Positions 18,050 to 28,194 are shown, counted from the stretch's first letter. The stretch is DNA of 64,000 nt from an uncultured Dokdonia sp. (GCA_947503305.1 CANNDF010000001.1:434001-498000); one strand, 5' to 3'. Numbers and translations are program-made. The notes: generated by a model not told the origin, from the sequence alone.

Positions 18050-19165
18050 ATGGGGAAGGTAGCATTAATAACGGGAGTTACAGGGCAAGATGGAGCATAT
18101 CTTAGTGAGTTTTTATTAAAAAAAGGATATATAGTACATGGTATAAAAAGGAGATCATCGCTTTTTAATACAGATCGTATTGATCATTTATATCAAGACC
18201 CTCATATAGACAATCAGAATTTCTTTTTGCATTATGGAGATCTCACTGATAGCTCAAACTTACTACGTATTATACAACAAGTTCAACCGGATGAGATTTA
18301 TAACCTCGGAGCGATGAGTCATGTTCAGGTTTCTTTTGAGATGCCGGAGTATACTGCAAATGTAGATGGATTAGGTGCTTTAAGACTGTTAGAGTCTATA
18401 CGCGCTCTAGGACTTGAGAAGAAAACAAAAATTTATCAAGCATCTACTTCAGAACTTTATGGAAAAGTCCAGGAAGTTCCTCAAACAGAGACGACACCAT
18501 TTTATCCTAGAAGTCCATATGCTGTGGCAAAAATGTATGCGTATTGGGCTACTGTAAACTATCGGGAAGCCTATGATATTTTTGCGTGTAATGGAATTCT
18601 TTTTAACCATGAATCTCCAATACGAGGAGAAACATTTGTAACACGTAAGATTACACGAGCGACATCTAGAATAGGTTTAGGATTACAAGAAAAAATGTAT
18701 TTAGGAAATCTAGATGCAAAACGAGATTGGGGACATGCAAAAGACTATGTAAAAATGATGTGGATGATCCTTCAAGCAGAAGAAGCAGAGGATTGGGTTA
18801 TTGCTACAGGTACCACAACTCCAGTAAGAGATTTTGTGAGAATGGCATTTAGTCATATAGGAGTAACTCTTGAGTTTAAAGGAGAAGGGGTTTATGAAAA
18901 AGGAATTGTAGTTACCTCAGATAATCCTGATTATCCCGTTAAAATAGGGCAAGAAGTTATTGCTGTAGATGAAAAATATTTTAGACCCACAGAAGTAGAT
19001 TTATTGATAGGAGATGCTAGTAAGGCATATAAAAAACTAGGATGGAAGCCGGAATATGAACTTCAAGGGTTAGTAGATGATATGATGGAGAGTGATATTA
19101 ATCTTATGAAGAAGGATAGTTATCTTAAAAAGGGAGGATATACAACCTTAAACTATTTTGAGTAG
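18050..19165 (+). CDS. gmd: GDP-mannose 4,6-dehydratase
   Basis: A 371-residue extended short-chain dehydrogenase that turns GDP-mannose into GDP-4-keto-6-deoxymannose, first step to GDP-L-fucose. The NADP motif Gly9-Val-Thr-Gly-Gln-Asp-Gly15 and the Arg-Arg-Ser-Ser stretch that binds the NADP phosphate are present. The catalytic Thr-Ser-Glu and Tyr-Ala-Val-Ala-Lys (Tyr-x3-Lys) motifs are intact. fcl follows after 6 bases, so the two steps are encoded together. Confidence 0.97.
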   Translation: MGKVALITGVTGQDGAYLSEFLLKKGYIVHGIKRRSSLFNTDRIDHLYQDPHIDNQNFFLHYGDLTDSSNLLRIIQQVQPDEIYNLGAMSHVQVSFEMPEYTANVDGLGALRLLESIRALGLEKKTKIYQASTSELYGKVQEVPQTETTPFYPRSPYAVAKMYAYWATVNYREAYDIFACNGILFNHESPIRGETFVTRKITRATSRIGLGLQEKMYLGNLDAKRDWGHAKDYVKMMWMILQAEEAEDWVIATGTTTPVRDFVRMAFSHIGVTLEFKGEGVYEKGIVVTSDNPDYPVKIGQEVIAVDEKYFRPTEVDLLIGDASKAYKKLGWKPEYELQGLVDDMMESDINLMKKDSYLKKGGYTTLNYFE

Positions 19166-19171
19166 GCATCT

Positions 19172-20215
19172 ATGAAGAAAGACGCAAAAATATATATTGC
19201 AGGGCATCGGGGTCTCGTAGGTAGTGCCATAAAAAAGGAGTTAGAAAAAAAAGGATATACAAATCTTGTATACCGTACTCATAAAGAACTTGACCTAACA
19301 AGTACAGTCGCTGTAAGTGATTTTTTTGAAGTAGAAAAACCAGAATATGTATTTCTAGCTGCTGCAAAAGTAGGAGGAATTATTGCAAATAATACCTACA
19401 GAGCAGATTTTATCTATAAAAACCTGATGATTCAAAATAATGTAATCCATCAGAGTTACGTACATGGAGTAGATAAATTACTTTTTTTAGGAAGTACCTG
19501 TATTTATCCTAAAGAAGCTCCGCAACCTATGCCTGAAGATAGCCTTCTTACGGGTCCTCTTGAATATACAAATGAACCGTATGCTATTGCAAAAATTGCT
19601 GGGATCAAAATGTGCGAGAGCTATAATATACAATATGGGACTAATTTTCTTTCGGTAATGCCTACAAACCTATATGGATATAATGACAATTTTGATTTAG
19701 AAAAATCGCATGTGTTGCCTGCATTAATTCGTAAGATACATTTAGCAAAGCTTCTTTCGGAAGGAAAAAAAGATGAGGTGATGAAGGATCTTGGGGTTTC
19801 TGCTTTTGCGAAAGCAGAAGAAATCTTAAATACATATGGAGTGTCAAAAGATGCTGTAGAAATATGGGGAACAGGGGCACCCCGAAGAGAATTTTTATGG
19901 AGTCAGGATATGGCAAATGCTTGTGTATTTATAATGGAGAATAGAGATTTTGATGACGTAATACCTGGGGGAGATATTAAAAACACGCATATTAATATAG
20001 GTACAGGAGAAGATATTTCTATAAAAGAACTTGCACATATTATCCAGAAAGAAATAGGATTTACAGGAGTACTTACATTTAACACATCAAAACCAGATGG
20101 AACCCTACGCAAGCTCACAGATGTTTCTAAGTTACACGGATTAGGATGGAAGCACACAATTCATTTGGAAGAAGGTGTTGAAAAACTCTATGCATGGTAC
20201 CTAGATAATAAGTAG
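19172..20215 (+). CDS. fcl: GDP-L-fucose synthase
   Basis: A 347-residue epimerase/reductase that makes GDP-L-fucose from the Gmd product. The dinucleotide motif Gly11-His-Arg-Gly-Leu-Val-Gly17 and the catalytic Tyr-Ala-Ile-Ala-Lys are clear. The protein is longer than the E. coli enzyme (321 residues) because of an insertion around residues 200-230. That insertion contains AFAKA (211-215), encoded by a one-mismatch copy of the palindrome. The next gene starts right after the stop codon. Confidence 0.96.
   Translation: MKKDAKIYIAGHRGLVGSAIKKELEKKGYTNLVYRTHKELDLTSTVAVSDFFEVEKPEYVFLAAAKVGGIIANNTYRADFIYKNLMIQNNVIHQSYVHGVDKLLFLGSTCIYPKEAPQPMPEDSLLTGPLEYTNEPYAIAKIAGIKMCESYNIQYGTNFLSVMPTNLYGYNDNFDLEKSHVLPALIRKIHLAKLLSEGKKDEVMKDLGVSAFAKAEEILNTYGVSKDAVEIWGTGAPRREFLWSQDMANACVFIMENRDFDDVIPGGDIKNTHINIGTGEDISIKELAHIIQKEIGFTGVLTFNTSKPDGTLRKLTDVSKLHGLGWKHTIHLEEGVEKLYAWYLDNK
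19802..19815. repeat. Dispersed palindrome, one mismatch, inside fcl
   Basis: GCTTTTGCGAAAGC differs from the core at one base (C to T), a silent change within Ala-Phe-Ala-Lys-Ala, residues 211-215. It lies in an insertion relative to shorter GDP-fucose synthases. Confidence 0.8.
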
Positions 20216-21538
20216 ATGTTTAAAGTCAAGCAACTTTTTTCGAACCAAGGAATAGGGAAGTATTTTACAAATACAGTATGGCTGCTTGCAGAAAAAGGAG
20301 CGCGTATTATAGATGCCTTTTTTGTTGGGATATGGCTAGCGCGTTATCTAGGGCCTGATGACTTTGGTATTTTAAGTTATGCAGAGTCTTTTGTATACTT
20401 ATTTGCGGCTTTTGCCGCATTGGGACTAGATCAAATAGTTGTAAGAGAGCTTGTAAAAGACGAATCAAAAAGAGATGAAATCCTTGGAACTACACTAGTA
20501 TTACGATTGCTAGGGTTTTTAATAATGTATGGTGGTGTTATTTTTGTACTACACCTTTTAAATAACTCACCACTTACCAATACTATGGTGATGATTATTG
20601 CCTTAACTATAGGCTTTCAAAGCATCCGAGGGATTGATTTTTATTTTCAAAGTAAAGTACTCAGTAAGTACGTCGCGATAAGTAACCTTCTTGCCGTATT
20701 AGTATTGAGTATTGTAAAAATAGCACTTATTATTTCTAATGCTCCATTGCATTATTTTGCATATGCGCTTGTTTTAGAATGGGTTATTATAGCAATAGGA
20801 TATATTATTTCATATGTGTATAACCGACTTTCTATATGGAAGTGGCGTTTTAAAATAGCTGTTGCAAAGAGCTTACTTAAGAAAAGTTGGGTGTTAATTA
20901 TAGGTTCTGTTGCTGCGGCACTGTATATGAAGATAGATCAAGTAATGATTAATGAGATTCTTGATGAGCGCTCTGTAGGCATTTATAGTGTAGCTGTAAA
21001 ACTCACAAGTATATGGATTTTTGTAACTGTTGCAATTACCCAATCTGTTTTTCCTTCATTAGTAAGTACTCGAAAAAAAGATAAAGCGCTGTTTTTGAAA
21101 AGATTACAACAATTATACGATGTTTTAATCAAAATAGCCGTTGTCGTTTGCATTCTTTATACGATTTTTGCAAATTATTTTGTCCCCTTGCTATTTGGAA
21201 ATGAATACACAGAAAGTAGTCATCTATTAATGTTTTATATCTGGTCTATTGTTTTTGTTTTTTTAAGTAATGGTTCGTGGGGGTATTATTTAAATGAAAA
21301 TTTGGAAAAATTTTCTAGTATTAGACTTGTAATAGGCGCTATTATAAATATAACATTAAACATATTTTTTATAAAATGGTATGGCCTTATAGGCGCTGCA
21401 TATGCAACATTAATATCCTATGCTATTTCAGGGTATCTAGTCAATGCATTATTTACTAAAACTAGGGAGAACTTTTATTTACAAACCAGAGCGTTTTTAA
21501 ATATTTTTAAATTAAACACTTGGACAAACCCATTATGA
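20216..21538 (+). CDS. Oligosaccharide flippase (Wzx-like)
   Basis: A 440-residue polytopic membrane protein with about 12-14 hydrophobic helices and the general pattern of the polysaccharide transporter (PST/MATE-like) superfamily. It opens with an amphipathic N-terminus and the typical Ala-Arg-Tyr-Leu-Gly-Pro-Asp-Asp-Phe-Gly loop after the first helix. It would move lipid-linked repeat units across the inner membrane. It abuts fcl and overlaps the next gene by 4 bases. Confidence 0.92.
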   Translation: MFKVKQLFSNQGIGKYFTNTVWLLAEKGARIIDAFFVGIWLARYLGPDDFGILSYAESFVYLFAAFAALGLDQIVVRELVKDESKRDEILGTTLVLRLLGFLIMYGGVIFVLHLLNNSPLTNTMVMIIALTIGFQSIRGIDFYFQSKVLSKYVAISNLLAVLVLSIVKIALIISNAPLHYFAYALVLEWVIIAIGYIISYVYNRLSIWKWRFKIAVAKSLLKKSWVLIIGSVAAALYMKIDQVMINEILDERSVGIYSVAVKLTSIWIFVTVAITQSVFPSLVSTRKKDKALFLKRLQQLYDVLIKIAVVVCILYTIFANYFVPLLFGNEYTESSHLLMFYIWSIVFVFLSNGSWGYYLNENLEKFSSIRLVIGAIINITLNIFFIKWYGLIGAAYATLISYAISGYLVNALFTKTRENFYLQTRAFLNIFKLNTWTNPL

Positions 21539-22944
21539 AAGAAGAATTAAAAGCACAAGACTTAGCTACTATTGAATTTTCTATAGATAAAGTCTGTACG
21601 CTATATTTTTATGGAGATCAAGTTTTAAGAGGTATACATAGTGAATATGTAGCTCAGGTTACTGAGATGTTTGATAGTGGGATGATACAAGAACTTGTAG
21701 ACAAGCAACTTTTTGTGAAAACATGGATTTCCGAAACTAAAATTGAAGGGTATGAACTTGTTATAGAGCATGAACGTATTGAATATTGGAATTATCCTTA
21801 TGAATGGTCATTTACAATGCTTCATAGAGCTGCAAATCTAGTTTTAGATACAAATGAAGTTGCAAACTCATATGGTTATGAACTTTTTGATGTACATGCT
21901 TTTAATGTAGTATATGATATGGGGAGACCTAAATATGTAGATTTTGGAAGCTTATTCAAAAGAGACCCCAAAAATGGTAAAAGTTGGTCTGGGTATTTGA
22001 ACTTTTATAATTCTTTTTACATGCCTTTATATCTATATAATAAAGGATTTTCTGATTTATCAAATAGTATCTTTTTATACAATGGGTTTTTTAGTGATCA
22101 GGATCTTTTTCAATTGAGGCATAAATATGCAAGCTTTTTTGGGCGTAAACTATCAAATCTACTCTTTAAAGTTCATAACAATACAAGACGTCTTTCTGTA
22201 GCTAGACATAGTCGTGTAATAGATAAATACGGAGGTCACAAACATATAGAGAAGCTACTTAGGTTTAAAAAGCTTTATCAGAATAATTTTACAACAAACA
22301 AGGCTCGTAAACTTATTAATCGTGTCAATAAAAGTAGAATAGATTCATATTGGAAAGATTATCATAATGATAAAAACCCTTCTAGTGATGCTCGTTTTTT
22401 ACGAATCACTGAGGTAATTAAAACAGAATTAAAGGACGCCTCTTCCTTAATAGAGCTCGCATCTAATCAAGGAAAATTTGCAAACTTTGTATTAGAAAGC
22501 ACACAGATAAATAAAATTATTGCTACGGATTATGATAAGAATGCATTGGATCGTATTTTTCTAAACAATGAAAATAGAGACGATGTTTTACCTTTAGTAT
22601 ATGATTTTGTTAGGCCCAATAATAGGAGTAATACATTAAAGATAGATCAACGTATCAACGGTGATATTGTTATGGCACTAGCGGTAACACATCATTTAAT
22701 TCTCACGCAAGATGTAAGTTTAGATCATATTTTTAATGTTCTTGCTTCATTGACAAAAAAATATATCATTGTAGAGTTTATGCCTTTGGGGCTCTATTTT
22801 GGGGATATGGATAATATTCCTGCATTTCCGGAGTATTACACATTAGAATGGTTTAGAGAAGCTTTTTCAAAGAGATTTAGTCATATTCTAGATGAAGAAG
22901 TTGCAATCAATAGACATTTGTTTGTTGGGAAGTTGAAAGAGTAA
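21535..22944 (+). CDS. SAM-dependent methyltransferase with a kinase-like N-terminal region
   Basis: A 469-residue protein. The start at 21535 gives an ATGA overlap with the flippase stop and is preferred over a TTG at 21520. The C-terminal part (~295-469) has a methyltransferase motif I variant, Ile306-Glu-Leu-Ala-Ser-Asn-Gln-Gly313, and Ala-Thr-Asp-Tyr-Asp after the next strand. The N-terminal part contains Asp119-Val-His-Ala-Phe-Asn124 and Asp136-Phe-Gly138, spaced like the catalytic and metal-binding loops of the protein-kinase fold. It resembles NoeA-type proteins of polysaccharide clusters. The acceptor sugar is unknown. Confidence 0.75.
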   Translation: MKEELKAQDLATIEFSIDKVCTLYFYGDQVLRGIHSEYVAQVTEMFDSGMIQELVDKQLFVKTWISETKIEGYELVIEHERIEYWNYPYEWSFTMLHRAANLVLDTNEVANSYGYELFDVHAFNVVYDMGRPKYVDFGSLFKRDPKNGKSWSGYLNFYNSFYMPLYLYNKGFSDLSNSIFLYNGFFSDQDLFQLRHKYASFFGRKLSNLLFKVHNNTRRLSVARHSRVIDKYGGHKHIEKLLRFKKLYQNNFTTNKARKLINRVNKSRIDSYWKDYHNDKNPSSDARFLRITEVIKTELKDASSLIELASNQGKFANFVLESTQINKIIATDYDKNALDRIFLNNENRDDVLPLVYDFVRPNNRSNTLKIDQRINGDIVMALAVTHHLILTQDVSLDHIFNVLASLTKKYIIVEFMPLGLYFGDMDNIPAFPEYYTLEWFREAFSKRFSHILDEEVAINRHLFVGKLKE

Positions 22945-22958
22945 GCTTTCGCGAAAGC
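22945..22958. repeat. Dispersed palindrome, exact core, between two polysaccharide genes
   Basis: Exact GCTTTCGCGAAAGC directly after the TAA stop at 22942-22944, followed by GTAAAA. With flanks it matches the extended 20-base palindrome at 19 positions. The same right flank GCGTAAAA occurs at the copy near 52000. Confidence 0.92.
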
Positions 22959-23004
22959 GTAAAAGAGATAAAATCTTTTAAAGATTATAAATTAAGAACT
23001 CACT

Positions 23005-24450
23005 ATGGGACTAAAGGTTATATTACTTTTTGTCTATACATTTATCACGGTTGCGTTGTTTGTGACGTTTGACGGATCATTTGATGTGCGTTTTTCTTTT
23101 TTAATTAATGCATTGATTCTTGCAGCTATTACTATATATCATGTATTTATAGAGCGTACGTATTCTCCATTTATATCATCATTTATAGTTTTTACCTTTT
23201 TGTTTTTTATTGTGGCCCCTATGGTCCAAATTAATTCATTTGAAGGTATAAACCCTACTTTTGAAAACAAGTTCCCCTATGACAGGAAACTTACGATTTA
23301 TTCTAATACGTTAATTGCATTTTTTAATACAACCTTCTTTTTATGCTATTTACTTTTTAAGAAAAGTAAAATAATAAGTAAGGTTCCCGTGTGGAGACAA
23401 TCTTCTAAACGGATAACTCCTGTGTTAATATTATGTCTTGCGATATTTACTTTTTTTGTTTTTTTAGCAAGTTATACGTTTGTATCTGATGAACTTAGTA
23501 GACCGGCATGGAGGAAGTCCATCTTTCCTGTAATTACTTTTTTAATATGGAAGAAAGTTTTCTTTTTGGTTCCTTTTGCAGGATTGATTTTATGTTTTCA
23601 ATATTTTAAAAATGGACAGAAAAGAGCGGTTAATCTTGTAACGATATGTGCGTTATTTTTCTTTTTGGGACTTATATTATTTTGGTTTAAGAATCCACTT
23701 GTAGAAAAGAGGAATGCATTGGGACCTTTATATATAAGTTTATTCTTTTTGGTAATCCCTAGATTATTTAACACAAATATAAAAACGCTATTCTTTCTTT
23801 TTTTTACAATGATTGTAGCTTTTCCTCTCTCTGCAATATTGACGCATTCTGAGGCATCGTTTAAAGAGATATTAGATAACCCAGTGATTGTTTTTGATCA
23901 TATGAAAGGAGGAGGTATTGCAACGGCCTTTAATACGTTAAATTATGATGCCTTTTCCAATATTTTGGCAACAATGGATTATATAAAGGATTATGGCTAT
24001 TCTATGGGGTACCAACTATTGAGTGCTTTTCTGTTTTTTGTGCCTAGAGCACTATGGGAAGACAAGCCTATTTCTACAGGGCAATTGGTAGGAGAACACC
24101 TTATAGATAATTACGACTTTACATACAGTAATCTATCTAATCCTTTGGTTTCTGAAGGGTTTATAAATTTTGGATTTATAGGAGTAATCGTTGCGGCGGT
24201 ACTACTTGCAATAGTACTAGTACGTGCAATTGCATGGTTAAAGAGTGAAGATTATTTAAAAAAAATAATGGCATTTTACTTAGCAATACATCTTATTTTC
24301 TTGCTTAGAGGTGATTTTACAAATGGATTTTCTTACTATGTCGGGGCACTTATAGGAGTTGTTGTAATTCCTAAATGTATTGAAGAGTTGTTAAGGTTCT
24401 TTCTACACAAACAAAATATATGGAAACAATCAAAAGCAGTAAAAGATTAA
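23005..24450 (+). CDS. O-antigen polymerase-like membrane protein (Wzy candidate)
   Basis: A 481-residue protein with about 12 hydrophobic helices and a large loop before the last four, as in Wzy-type polymerases (oligosaccharide repeat unit polymerase family). Local features include Phe-Phe-Val-Pro-Arg-Ala-Leu-Trp in the loop, a pattern common in such polymerases, and a Ser-Glu-Gly-Phe-Ile-Asn-Phe-Gly segment. It would join repeat units on the periplasmic side. Its last 31 bases overlap the next gene. Confidence 0.8.
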   Translation: MGLKVILLFVYTFITVALFVTFDGSFDVRFSFLINALILAAITIYHVFIERTYSPFISSFIVFTFLFFIVAPMVQINSFEGINPTFENKFPYDRKLTIYSNTLIAFFNTTFFLCYLLFKKSKIISKVPVWRQSSKRITPVLILCLAIFTFFVFLASYTFVSDELSRPAWRKSIFPVITFLIWKKVFFLVPFAGLILCFQYFKNGQKRAVNLVTICALFFFLGLILFWFKNPLVEKRNALGPLYISLFFLVIPRLFNTNIKTLFFLFFTMIVAFPLSAILTHSEASFKEILDNPVIVFDHMKGGGIATAFNTLNYDAFSNILATMDYIKDYGYSMGYQLLSAFLFFVPRALWEDKPISTGQLVGEHLIDNYDFTYSNLSNPLVSEGFINFGFIGVIVAAVLLAIVLVRAIAWLKSEDYLKKIMAFYLAIHLIFLLRGDFTNGFSYYVGALIGVVVIPKCIEELLRFFLHKQNIWKQSKAVKD

Positions 24451-25643
24451 CGATCGTAAAAATAACCTTAGGAGTTCTTTTTGCGCTTGTACTACTACCA
24501 TCAAATATAAAGTCTATCGCTATTCTTTTATTTGGTATGGCAGTACTTATAAATAGCCTACAAAGGAAATGGCATTTTGATAAGCGTTTTTTTATAACAA
24601 ATGGATTAATATACATTGTCCTTGCCTCTACATACTTTTATAGTAGTAACGAAGAATACGGGCAACGAAAGATCATGCAAATGGCATCTTTGATTGTTTT
24701 TCCATTTGTATTTGCAATGCTCACAAAATCAGAAAGCAAAGCTATTTTTAATGACTTAAAGAGATACTTGTGGATTTATCTTTTAGGTGTATTTCTTTTT
24801 AATATAATTCCTTTTTTGTGGTTCTGGGGAGTACACTATTCTTTTGTAGAAATGATAGAGCATTTTGCAACAGTACTTAGAGTCAAAATGGGCAAATTTG
24901 GGATTCACCCCATTTATTTATCAATGCATTGTTGTATTGCGATTCTTTTTTCATTTTATATTTTAAGGGAACTACAATCTAAAATTAAAATAGCGGCTGT
25001 TTTAGCTATAGATATCTCATTAGTCTTGTTCTTGCTTCTGTACGCAAAGAAAGGTCCATTAATAGCGCTTATTATTGTTTTTTCTTTGTTTGTCGTTTTC
25101 CAAAGGAAACAAAAACTTTTAAAGCCTTATTTAATTGCAGTAATTACATTAATATTTCTCACCATCGCAATTCCTAATACAAGAAACAAATTTGTAGAAC
25201 TATTAAAAATAGAAAATATAGAGCAAGGAGAGATAACGTCTACAAACATTAGATATACCATTTATGAAACTGCAGAAAACCTTATACTAGAAGCACCATT
25301 TACGGGATATGGTATAGGTGATTATAATGATGCTTTAATTAAAAGCTATAAAGAAGAAGGGAATCAACTTCTCGCAGATGCAAAATATAATTCTCATAAC
25401 CAGTACCTTAGTTTGCTTTTAATAGGCGGGATCGTATTGCTTCTAGTTTTTGTTTTTATGATAGGGATGAATCTCGTATACGCTATACGGTTTAACAATC
25501 AGATATTGATTTTATTTCTTGTTTTTTATGCTATCGTAATGTTTACAGAAAATATTCTAGAACGAGAATCGGGGATTATTTTCTTTGCTTTCTTTTTAAA
25601 TTTCTTTGGCCTTAAAAGTTTATATGCTCGTGAAGAAAACTAA
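24420..25643 (+). CDS. O-antigen ligase-family membrane protein
   Basis: A 407-residue polytopic protein with about ten helices. A large loop contains Tyr-Asn-Ser-His-Asn-Gln-Tyr-Leu, the His-Asn pattern of the Wzy_C/WaaL family, followed by a glycine-rich helix. It could ligate polysaccharide to a lipid anchor or be a second polymerase; the sequence alone does not decide. It overlaps the polymerase-like gene by 31 bases and the glycosyltransferase gene by 20 bases. Confidence 0.8.
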   Translation: METIKSSKRLTIVKITLGVLFALVLLPSNIKSIAILLFGMAVLINSLQRKWHFDKRFFITNGLIYIVLASTYFYSSNEEYGQRKIMQMASLIVFPFVFAMLTKSESKAIFNDLKRYLWIYLLGVFLFNIIPFLWFWGVHYSFVEMIEHFATVLRVKMGKFGIHPIYLSMHCCIAILFSFYILRELQSKIKIAAVLAIDISLVLFLLLYAKKGPLIALIIVFSLFVVFQRKQKLLKPYLIAVITLIFLTIAIPNTRNKFVELLKIENIEQGEITSTNIRYTIYETAENLILEAPFTGYGIGDYNDALIKSYKEEGNQLLADAKYNSHNQYLSLLLIGGIVLLLVFVFMIGMNLVYAIRFNNQILILFLVFYAIVMFTENILERESGIIFFAFFLNFFGLKSLYAREEN

Positions 25644-26706
25644 GTCTATTCTTATCCTTGGACCTCTTCCAGAACCTACAACAGGAGTTTCTCTTGCAAA
25701 TAAAGTAGTACATGATATTTTAAAAGAACAACCTGACTATAATGTTAGTGTCATTAATACGTCTTATTCTCGATTTGATGAAGCGATAGGAAAGTTTTCA
25801 TTTCATAAACTCTTTTTCAATTTATCTTTTTATCCTAAAGGCTATAAAATTTTTTTAAATAAAATCATTTATATCACGCCTGGACAAACTTTTTTTGGTG
25901 TAATAAAGTATGCAGCATTTATTTTATTAGGCGCATTATTACAGAGAGAAATCATTATCCACGTACATGGTAATCACTTAGGAAACGAATACAAAATTCT
26001 TAAAGGGATTAAGAAAAAAATCTTTTATTACTTAATTTCCAAGACTACAAAAGGGATCGTATTATCAGAATCTTTAAAGGATAATTTAACTCCATTTATC
26101 TCTGAAAATAAGATAAAAGTACTTCCCAATTTTGCCGAAGATTATTTGGTTGAAGGAACTGGAGATAAATCATTTGAGAAATTACATATAGTATACTTGA
26201 GTAATTTAATGGAGGAGAAAGGGATATTTGACCTTCTGGACGCATTAGTATTACTTGAAGAGAATAATATCCTTTATGAAGCTAAAATAGCGGGAGCTAT
26301 TGATCATATACAGCAAGAAGAAATTAAAAAAAGATTTTCCAAATTAACGCATACTAGCTATATAGGTATTGTAAAGGGAGATACAAAAAAAGAATTATTA
26401 CACTGGGGAAATAGCTTTGTATTACCAACGTATTATAAAATGGAAGGACAACCGATATCTATTCTTGAAGCAATGGCCACTGGAAATGCTATTTTAACAA
26501 CTCGACATGCAGGTATCCCCGATATTGTAACAGAAAAAAATGGACGCTTTTTTCAAAAAAAGAATCCAGAAAGTCTCTATGATACTTTTGTATATTATGA
26601 CACACATAAGGATGAGCATTCAAAAGTAAGTAACTATAACAAAGCTTATTTTATCGAAAATTTTACTCGATTACAGTTTAAAGAACGACTTTTAGAAATA
26701 CTATAA
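25624..26706 (+). CDS. Family 4 glycosyltransferase
   Basis: A 360-residue GT-B fold enzyme. The start at 25624 (ATG) is chosen; a TTG six codons upstream adds nothing family-like. The N-terminal Gly-Pro-Leu-Pro-Glu-Pro-Thr-Thr-Gly-Val-Ser loop and the C-terminal Glu-Gly-Gln-Pro-Ile-Ser-Ile-Leu-Glu motif (Glu-x7-Glu) are diagnostic of GT4. It probably adds one sugar of the repeat unit in the cytoplasm; donor and acceptor cannot be read from the sequence. Confidence 0.9.
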   Translation: MLVKKTKSILILGPLPEPTTGVSLANKVVHDILKEQPDYNVSVINTSYSRFDEAIGKFSFHKLFFNLSFYPKGYKIFLNKIIYITPGQTFFGVIKYAAFILLGALLQREIIIHVHGNHLGNEYKILKGIKKKIFYYLISKTTKGIVLSESLKDNLTPFISENKIKVLPNFAEDYLVEGTGDKSFEKLHIVYLSNLMEEKGIFDLLDALVLLEENNILYEAKIAGAIDHIQQEEIKKRFSKLTHTSYIGIVKGDTKKELLHWGNSFVLPTYYKMEGQPISILEAMATGNAILTTRHAGIPDIVTEKNGRFFQKKNPESLYDTFVYYDTHKDEHSKVSNYNKAYFIENFTRLQFKERLLEIL

Positions 26707-26716
26707 GAGTAGGAGT

Positions 26717-27646
26717 ATGAATATTTTAAAATATATAATTACATTATTTTTAGGCTTATCATTCATTAGTTGTAAGCAATCGGAAAAGCCTATAAAAATA
26801 ATAGGATGGGGAGATAGTATGATGAAAGGAGCAGGAGGCAAAAAGTCTATTATGGAGGTCTTATCCGAAGAATTAAATGTACCGTATGAGAATTTTGGAG
26901 TAGGAGGTCTTCGATCTAGTAATATTGCTATTTTACAAGGAGGTCTTCCTATGCGATTAGTCATTAAGGATCATGAAATTAAACAATCAGAACCCTCAGA
27001 GATTACGTATGTTAATATAGAACCTATAAATTTTCAAACACAACAATATAGAGAAGGTAGGATTCAGGATATAAAAGGAAAACTAGAACGTCTATCTGAT
27101 GAAAACAAAAAAACACTAGGATATACATTTACTGCACAAAACCTAGAAGAAAATGTAAAAACACAAGATACTGTTGTTTTTGAATTTAATAATTCACTAG
27201 AAAACAATAATGAATGGACAATTATTTGGGCTGGAAGAAATGATAATAAATCTAAAAATAATGTTTATAATACAAGAGATAATATTCAAGCAATGATTAA
27301 TCATTTGGGAGAAAATGCAAAGAAGCATTATCTAATTTTATCGGTTTGTAATGGGATTGCAGATAAAGAAGGTAAAGGGAGTGGGGCTCATAAAAACATA
27401 ACCCGTCTTAATGACGTTCTTAAAGAAGCTTTCGGAGATCATTTTATAGATGTACGAAGTTATATGGTTAATAAAGCGATATACGATATTGGGATTACTC
27501 CAGAATCTCAGGATCTAGAAGATATGGAGAAAGATTGTATTCCAAGAAGGTTTTTAAAAGATCACGTACATTTTAATACCTTGGGTTATGAAGCTACTGG
27601 AAAATATTTGGCAAAAGTAATTAAGGAAAGAATGTGGATCAAATAA
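26717..27646 (+). CDS. SGNH/GDSL-type hydrolase, lipoprotein
   Basis: A 309-residue protein with a lipoprotein signal peptide (Ile-Ser-Cys lipobox). SGNH blocks are visible: Gly-Trp-Gly-Asp-Ser with the nucleophile Ser near residue 34, Gly-Val-Gly-Gly for block II, Gly-Arg-Asn-Asp for block III, and Asp-His-Val-His near the C-terminus. A role as a polysaccharide O-acetyl esterase or acyl-modifying enzyme is inferred from its place in the cluster, next to an acetyltransferase gene. Confidence 0.82.
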   Translation: MNILKYIITLFLGLSFISCKQSEKPIKIIGWGDSMMKGAGGKKSIMEVLSEELNVPYENFGVGGLRSSNIAILQGGLPMRLVIKDHEIKQSEPSEITYVNIEPINFQTQQYREGRIQDIKGKLERLSDENKKTLGYTFTAQNLEENVKTQDTVVFEFNNSLENNNEWTIIWAGRNDNKSKNNVYNTRDNIQAMINHLGENAKKHYLILSVCNGIADKEGKGSGAHKNITRLNDVLKEAFGDHFIDVRSYMVNKAIYDIGITPESQDLEDMEKDCIPRRFLKDHVHFNTLGYEATGKYLAKVIKERMWIK

Positions 27647-27648
27647 TA

Positions 27649-28194
27649 ATGAAGTACCAAAACCTAGATAAATATCAGACGCCAAAAGACTTTAGAGGAA
27701 AGTCTAAAATTATAGTACAGCTATGGTGGATAGTTCAGGCTATATTTTTTAGATGCTCACCACAATTTTTATATGGATGGCGTCGCTTCTTGCTGAGGTG
27801 TTTTGGAGCAACTATAGGAAAAAAAGTAATTTTAAGGCCTAGTGCAAAGATTACATATCCTTGGAAGTTAACAATAGGTGACTACAGTTGGATAGGCGAT
27901 GACGTTGTTCTATATACTTTAGGAGAAATAGAAATAGGAGCTCATGCTGTTATCTCACAAAAAGGATATATATGTACAGGGACCCATGACTACACATCGT
28001 TAGATTTTAAGATATATGCACAAAAAATTACGATAGGAGAAAAATGTTGGTTAGCAACAGATGTATACGTTGCTCCTGGAGTGTCTATAGGAGAAGGAAC
28101 TGTGGTTGGAGCTAGGAGTAGTGTTTTTAAAGATCTACCAAAAGGTAAAATATGTATAGGTAACCCTGCAAAACCTATACGAGATCGAGTATAA
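27649..28194 (+). CDS. WcaF-type polysaccharide O-acetyltransferase
   Basis: A 181-residue hexapeptide-repeat acetyltransferase. The start at 27649 follows the upstream stop and gives the usual N-terminus with Leu-Asp-Lys-Tyr; an ATG at 27634 lies inside the previous gene. The left-handed beta-helix repeats run from ~70 to 175, with the catalytic His in Gly-Thr-His-Asp-Tyr-Thr. The sequence resembles WcaF of colanic acid clusters, which acetylates fucose from acetyl-CoA. That fits the GDP-fucose genes nearby. Confidence 0.88.
   Translation: MKYQNLDKYQTPKDFRGKSKIIVQLWWIVQAIFFRCSPQFLYGWRRFLLRCFGATIGKKVILRPSAKITYPWKLTIGDYSWIGDDVVLYTLGEIEIGAHAVISQKGYICTGTHDYTSLDFKIYAQKITIGEKCWLATDVYVAPGVSIGEGTVVGARSSVFKDLPKGKICIGNPAKPIRDRV

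Noticed and set aside
21520-21534. TTG start five codons upstream in the kinase-like/methyltransferase gene
   Set aside because: ATG at 21535 gives the usual ATGA overlap with the upstream stop.
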